Source: Tannerellaceae bacterium
Lineage (GTDB): Bacteria; Bacteroidota; Bacteroidia; Bacteroidales; Tannerellaceae
Direction: 5' to 3'
Assembly (NCBI GenBank): GCA_031280645.1
Contig: JAITGL010000042.1
Span: 1 to 8,341 of the forward strand
Length of the DNA: 8,341 nucleotides
Every line of letters begins with the position of its first letter. Within the stretch, counting starts at the first letter, position 1. The notes beneath the pieces are model-generated. The model did no database searches. It was not told where the DNA came from and saw nothing but the letters and a program-made list of their open reading frames with translations. Of this stretch, positions 5,525-8,341 are shown piece after piece. A program made the position numbers and the translations under genes.

Positions 5525-6199
5525 ATGGCCAAGCTTGTTATTGTTCCTACGCCGGTGGGCAACCTTGAAGACATCACCTTCCGCGCTGTTCGCATCCTCC
5601 GCGAAGCCAACCTTATCCTGGCCGAAGATACCCGCACAACGGGAATACTGTTGAAACACCATGGCATAGACGGCAAAATGCAATCTTACCACATGTTTAA
5701 CGAGCATAAGATTACCGAGGCCCTCGTTGCCCGCATCAGAGAGACGGAAGTAACCGCTTTAGTATCCGACGCCGGCACCCCATCCATATCCGATCCCGGT
5801 TTCTTGCTCATCCGCGAGTGCATTCGCAGCGGCGTAACGGTAGAATGCTTACCGGGGCCAACGGCATTCGTACCCGCCCTCGTAATGTCGGGGCTCCCCT
5901 CCGACTCCTTCGCTTTCGAAGGTTTCCTGCCTCACAAAAAAGGAAGGCAAACACGCCTCCGTAAGCTTGCCGCCGAGGAACGCACCATCATATTATACGA
6001 ATCGCCCCATCGCCTGCAAAAAACCATCGCCCAATTAACAGAGCATTGCGGCCCCGACCGGCAGGCATCCGTTTCAAGAGAGATATCGAAAATTCACGAA
6101 GAAACCCTGCGGGGAAGCTTACAGGAACTTGCGGCCCACTTTGCCGCCAATCCCCCCAGAGGAGAAATCGTAATTGTAATACAAGGATCAAATATTTAA
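5525..6199 (+). CDS. rsmI: 16S rRNA (cytidine1402-2'-O)-methyltransferase RsmI
   Basis: RsmI adds the 2'-O-methyl of 16S rRNA C1402 in the ribosomal P site, using SAM; RsmH adds the N4 methyl at the same base. The 224-residue product has the tetrapyrrole-methylase fold: LVIVPTPVGNLEDITFRA (4-21), LAEDTRTTGILLKHHGI (32-48), LVSDAGTPSISDPGF (79-93), CLPGPTAFVPAL (108-119), GLPSDSFAFEGFLPHKKGRQ (123-142), YESPHRL (158-164) and SREISKIHEETLRG (184-197). It is shorter than E. coli RsmI (286 aa) because it stops after the catalytic domain and lacks the C-terminal extension. I chose the ATG at 5525 because MAKLVIVPTPVGN is the standard family start. An earlier in-frame ATG would overlap the upstream gene and add unrelated residues. 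Confidence 0.95.
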   Translation: MAKLVIVPTPVGNLEDITFRAVRILREANLILAEDTRTTGILLKHHGIDGKMQSYHMFNEHKITEALVARIRETEVTALVSDAGTPSISDPGFLLIRECIRSGVTVECLPGPTAFVPALVMSGLPSDSFAFEGFLPHKKGRQTRLRKLAAEERTIILYESPHRLQKTIAQLTEHCGPDRQASVSREISKIHEETLRGSLQELAAHFAANPPRGEIVIVIQGSNI

Positions 6200-6218
6200 T
6201 TAAAAAATATTCAGCAAC

Positions 6219-7094
6219 ATGAGAACATCAGTATTCATCACCCTATGCGCCGGCATACTTCTCACCGCCTGCGTGCAAAACTCGAAAGAGTATCAACAAC
6301 TCAAGGCCGAAAGCGATTCGCTAAAGCTCGACAATGCCCGGAATACAATGCAGATTGAAGAAATGATGTCGATACTCAACGACATCGAAACCGATTTCCA
6401 ATCAATCCGCTCCGCCGAGAACTATCTTAACGTGCAGCGGCAGGACGACGGCGAGCTTAACCCCTCTTCGCGCGAGAAAATTCGCAACAACATGCAACTT
6501 ATCAACGAAACCCTGCAAAAAAACAAAGAGCAGATAGCCCGCCTCGAATCGCTCCTCCAAAAAAGCAACGCCCAGTCGGACGTTTTCAGGAAAACAATCG
6601 AGCGCCTTGCCGCCGAGCTTGAAGAAAAATCAACAATGATCATCACCCTGCAAGCCGATCTTGAAAAGAAAAACATACATATCGAGGAGCTAAGCCGCGA
6701 AGTAGCATCGCTAAAAGAAGACGTCGACGAGCTTGCCGGCGTAAGCCAATCGCAAGCAAAAAGACTCAGCGCCCAAGACGCCGAACTCAACACTGCATAC
6801 TATTGTTTCGGCACCTCGCGTGAGCTCAAAGACCAGAAAATAATCAGTGGAGGAGGCATCTTCTCCAAATCCAAAACCCTCCAAGGCGACTTTAACCGCG
6901 ACTACTTCATCAGCATCGACATCCGCCAAACCACCGACATTGAACTATACGCCCGCAAAGCAACCTTGAAGTCGAACCACCCCGACGGATCTTACGAGTA
7001 TGCAAAAGACCCCGACGGCAACCTTATATTCCGCATTACCAACGCCAAAGTCTTCTGGAGCCTTGGCCGCTATCTTGTTATCGAAATAGATTAG
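6219..7094 (+). CDS. Coiled-coil lipoprotein, possibly Cbp1-like
   Basis: This 291-residue protein starts with a lipoprotein signal: MRTSVFITLCAGILLTAC, lipobox LTAC with Cys18. The residues after the cysteine (VQNSKEY) lack the acidic surface-export pattern, so an inner-leaflet outer-membrane location is possible. Residues about 23-190 are one long, charged, heptad-rich helix predicted to form a coiled coil (QQLKAESDSLKLDN, ARLESLLQKS, ERLAAELEEK). A compact C-terminal domain (about 193-291) holds AYYCFGTSRELKDQKIISGG, GDFNRDYF, LKSNHPDGSYE and FWSLGRYLVIEID. From memory, this C-terminal pattern is widespread in Bacteroidales and databases label it the Cbp1 family of collagen-binding adhesins. 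I treat that name as a family label and not as evidence of adhesion. The gene starts 19 nt after rsmI with no recognisable promoter between, so it is probably cotranscribed. Confidence 0.85.
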   Translation: MRTSVFITLCAGILLTACVQNSKEYQQLKAESDSLKLDNARNTMQIEEMMSILNDIETDFQSIRSAENYLNVQRQDDGELNPSSREKIRNNMQLINETLQKNKEQIARLESLLQKSNAQSDVFRKTIERLAAELEEKSTMIITLQADLEKKNIHIEELSREVASLKEDVDELAGVSQSQAKRLSAQDAELNTAYYCFGTSRELKDQKIISGGGIFSKSKTLQGDFNRDYFISIDIRQTTDIELYARKATLKSNHPDGSYEYAKDPDGNLIFRITNAKVFWSLGRYLVIEID

Positions 7095-7105
7095 CCCTCA
7101 AACGG

Positions 7106-7801
7106 ATGCGTCGATATAAAACCCTCTTTTTTGACTTCGACGATACCCTTTGGGATACCGAACATAGTAACCGCCAATGCCTCGAAGATATTTATGCCGC
7201 CCACGGTTTCAGCCGGCATTATTCATCCTTCGAGGCATTTTACATTCGCTTCCGCACAAATCACCTTGAGCTATGGCTAAAATACCAGAGAAATGAAATC
7301 AACCGCCCCGATCTTTTAAAAGAACGATTCCGCCACATACTAATCCCGGCCGGCATCGACAGCGACGAGCAAGCCATCGCCCTAAACAGCGAGTTCACAG
7401 CCTGCGCCGCCTCCAAAACCGCCCTAATCTCCGGCACCAAAGAGTTGCTCGACTACCTCGCCCCTCATTACAAACTCGTAATCGTATCAAACGGCTTTCG
7501 CGACATCCAATACCGCAAGCTACGCAACGCCGGCATCGAATCATATTTCACCGGCATCATCTTATCGGAAGAATCCGGCCACCGTAAACCGCATCGCGCC
7601 ATATTCGACATAGCCCTAAAATCAACCAATTCCCGCCGCTGCGAAACCCTAATGATAGGCGACAATCCCGAAGCCGACATCGCCGGAGCTCAACGCGCAG
7701 GCATCGACCAGTTATGGTACAATCCCAAGTCTCTCCCTTCCGGCAACCTGCAACCAACCTTTGAAGTGCAAACGCTAAAAGAAATCATGGAGGCTCTTTA
7801 A
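7106..7801 (+). CDS. yjjG: YjjG-family HAD nucleotidase (noncanonical pyrimidine)
   Basis: This 231-residue cytoplasmic phosphatase belongs to the haloacid dehalogenase superfamily. All four HAD motifs are present: motif I FFDFDDTLWD with nucleophile D10 and general acid D12; motif II IVSNG with S128; motif III K161 in SEESGHRKPHRAIF; motif IV MIGDNPEADIAGAQRAGI with D186 and D191. The helical cap is inserted after motif I (about 17-110), as in C1-cap HADs. The order and spacing match E. coli YjjG, which dephosphorylates dUMP, dTMP and noncanonical pyrimidine nucleotides and helps keep mutagenic bases out of DNA. The substrate here is inferred. It begins 11 nt after the lipoprotein stop, so it is the last gene of the run. 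No strong terminator follows it directly. Confidence 0.88.
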   Translation: MRRYKTLFFDFDDTLWDTEHSNRQCLEDIYAAHGFSRHYSSFEAFYIRFRTNHLELWLKYQRNEINRPDLLKERFRHILIPAGIDSDEQAIALNSEFTACAASKTALISGTKELLDYLAPHYKLVIVSNGFRDIQYRKLRNAGIESYFTGIILSEESGHRKPHRAIFDIALKSTNSRRCETLMIGDNPEADIAGAQRAGIDQLWYNPKSLPSGNLQPTFEVQTLKEIMEAL

Positions 7802-7933
7802 GAGGAGATGGAACTGGGTAAGTGAGAGTTGAAGACAGGATCTTAACCAATTCTATCAAGTAAAAAATATAGTCCTGCGGTTAAGCAATCAATCTGATTT
7901 CGCCATATAAAAGTAAATTTCCTTTCGGAATGG

Positions 7934-7998
7934 TTACGAAACGTCTTAACGCTATAATCAATCGAAATTATTACGAGACGTCTTAGTCGTACTATAAT
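7934..7998 (+). repeat. Two-copy imperfect direct repeat
   Basis: TTACGAAACGTCTTA (7934-7948) recurs as TTACGAGACGTCTTA (7971-7985), 37 bp apart with one difference. Both copies are followed shortly by CTATAAT (7952-7958 and 7992-7998). A third GCTATAAT lies at 8015-8022 without the first half. The second copy contains the palindrome AGACGTCT. The layout could be a pair of protein-binding sites or an old duplication. No gene start nearby makes it an obvious operator. Confidence 0.55.
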
Positions 7999-8043
7999 AA
8001 AACGGAATAGAGATGCTATAATTTATACAAGCTCAGGTTTTTG

Positions 8044-8086
8044 CTGAACGGATTCAGATCGCTTATTTTATATGATCATAAAATAA
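8044..8086 (+). repeat. Two adjacent small hairpins
   Basis: CTGAA (8044-8048) pairs with TTCAG (8053-8057) around a CGGA loop. A few bases later TTATTTTAT (8063-8071) pairs perfectly with ATAAAATAA (8078-8086) around a 6-nt loop, and TCATTTGTTTTTT follows. The second stem is entirely A-T and weak. Together they could help end transcription of the yjjG run, but they lie about 240 bp past its stop codon. Confidence 0.3.
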
Positions 8087-8109
8087 TCATTTGTTTTTTA
8101 GTTTTTGGA

Positions 8110-8317
8110 TTATTTGGCCGTAGCATCGACATGCACTGGAGTTAGTGAACATACAATTGTGCTACGTTTTTTTTGATTGAATAAAGCGTCTCTATCCATT
8201 CCGAGTTTCGATTTTAAGTAATGTATTGTTGGCTTGTAGTTGTTCTATATAGACTAAGTTGTAGATTCCTCTCTTAGCTTTCTTTCTTATTTTGATAAAA
8301 GCAGAGAACCGATTCAT
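8110..8317 (-). pseudogene. Possible frameshifted gene remnant
   Basis: On the minus strand, an ATG at 8317 opens 41 residues (start MNRFSAFIKIRKKAKRGIYN, then LVYIEQLQANNTLLK) that end at TAG 8192-8194. In another frame an ATG at 8199 overlaps that stop by a few bases and opens 29 residues (start MDRDALFNQKKRSTIV) to TAA at 8110-8112. Both look more protein-like than the surrounding DNA, and the second starts just where the first stops, as if one frame had been broken. I do not recognise the family. Both pieces are short enough to be chance. Confidence 0.22.
8119..8174 (+). terminator. Hairpin followed by a run of eight T
   Basis: CGTAGCA (8119-8125) pairs with TGCTACG (8160-8166), and T8 follows directly (8167-8174). 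The 34-nt region between the arms contains a smaller CACT/AGTG stem (8134-8137, 8144-8147). Read on the + strand, this resembles the end of a small structured RNA or a distal terminator of the upstream operon. The long loop weakens the call. The same T-run reads as lysine codons in a possible minus-strand gene remnant. Confidence 0.35.
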
Positions 8318-8341
8318 GTAAGAGTTGATATATAATTACAC

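Larger units (their letters stand above)
7802..8341. other. AT-rich stretch without a convincing gene
   Basis: The 540 bp after yjjG are much richer in A and T than the genes before them, and no + strand frame stays open. The stretch contains a two-copy direct repeat (7934-7998), a third short echo of it (8015-8022), two small hairpins (8044-8057 and 8063-8086), a larger hairpin followed by T8 (8119-8174) and short minus-strand open frames at 8110-8317 that may be gene remnants. I see no tRNA, rRNA, insertion-sequence end or exact TAnnTTTG promoter in it. Confidence 0.7.

Noticed and set aside
6191..6211. AATATTT/AAATATT hairpin between rsmI and the coiled-coil lipoprotein as a terminator.
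   Set aside because: It is a 7-bp all A-T stem overlapping the rsmI stop, with no T-run, and is too weak to call.

Overview
The window looks like a chromosomal segment from a member of the Bacteroidales (phylum Bacteroidetes). Three things point there. The RF2 carries SPY where proteobacterial RF2 has SPF. Several genes are preceded by TAnnTTTG, the Bacteroidetes -7 promoter box, and have no Shine-Dalgarno sequence. One lipoprotein has a K-E-E sequence just after its lipid-anchored cysteine, like a Bacteroidetes surface-export signal. I cannot name a genus.

Layout. 1-165: the end of an unrecognised small + strand gene. 218-1561 (minus): an RsmF-type 16S rRNA m5C methyltransferase. 1562-2237: a 676-bp divergent intergenic region, most of it filled by one repeat family. 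It has five tandem units of about 42 bp, then inverted and degenerate copies of the same core, then a 31-bp near-perfect hairpin, a terminator-like hairpin and the prfB promoter. 2238-3363 (+): prfB (peptide chain release factor 2), split by an intact programmed +1 frameshift site. 3360-4853 (+): a DUF2961/GH172-like lipoprotein whose ATG overlaps the prfB stop. 4954-5511, 5525-6199, 6219-7094 and 7106-7801 (all +): a tight four-gene run holding a conserved Bacteroidales protein of unknown function, RsmI, a coiled-coil lipoprotein and a YjjG-type HAD nucleotidase. 7802-8341: AT-rich DNA without a convincing gene, containing a degenerate direct repeat, hairpins and possible traces of a decayed minus-strand gene.

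Several genes share a theme. RsmF and RsmI both modify 16S rRNA at or near the decoding centre (C1407 and C1402 in E. coli numbering), and RF2 reads stop codons there. prfB is autoregulated by RF2 level through its frameshift. The two lipoproteins and the nucleotidase belong to unrelated functions.

The least explained part is the repeat array at about 1670-2160. I found no defence system, CRISPR array, transposase or phage gene. The repeat family is the best candidate for something undescribed, but its function cannot be read from this sequence alone.
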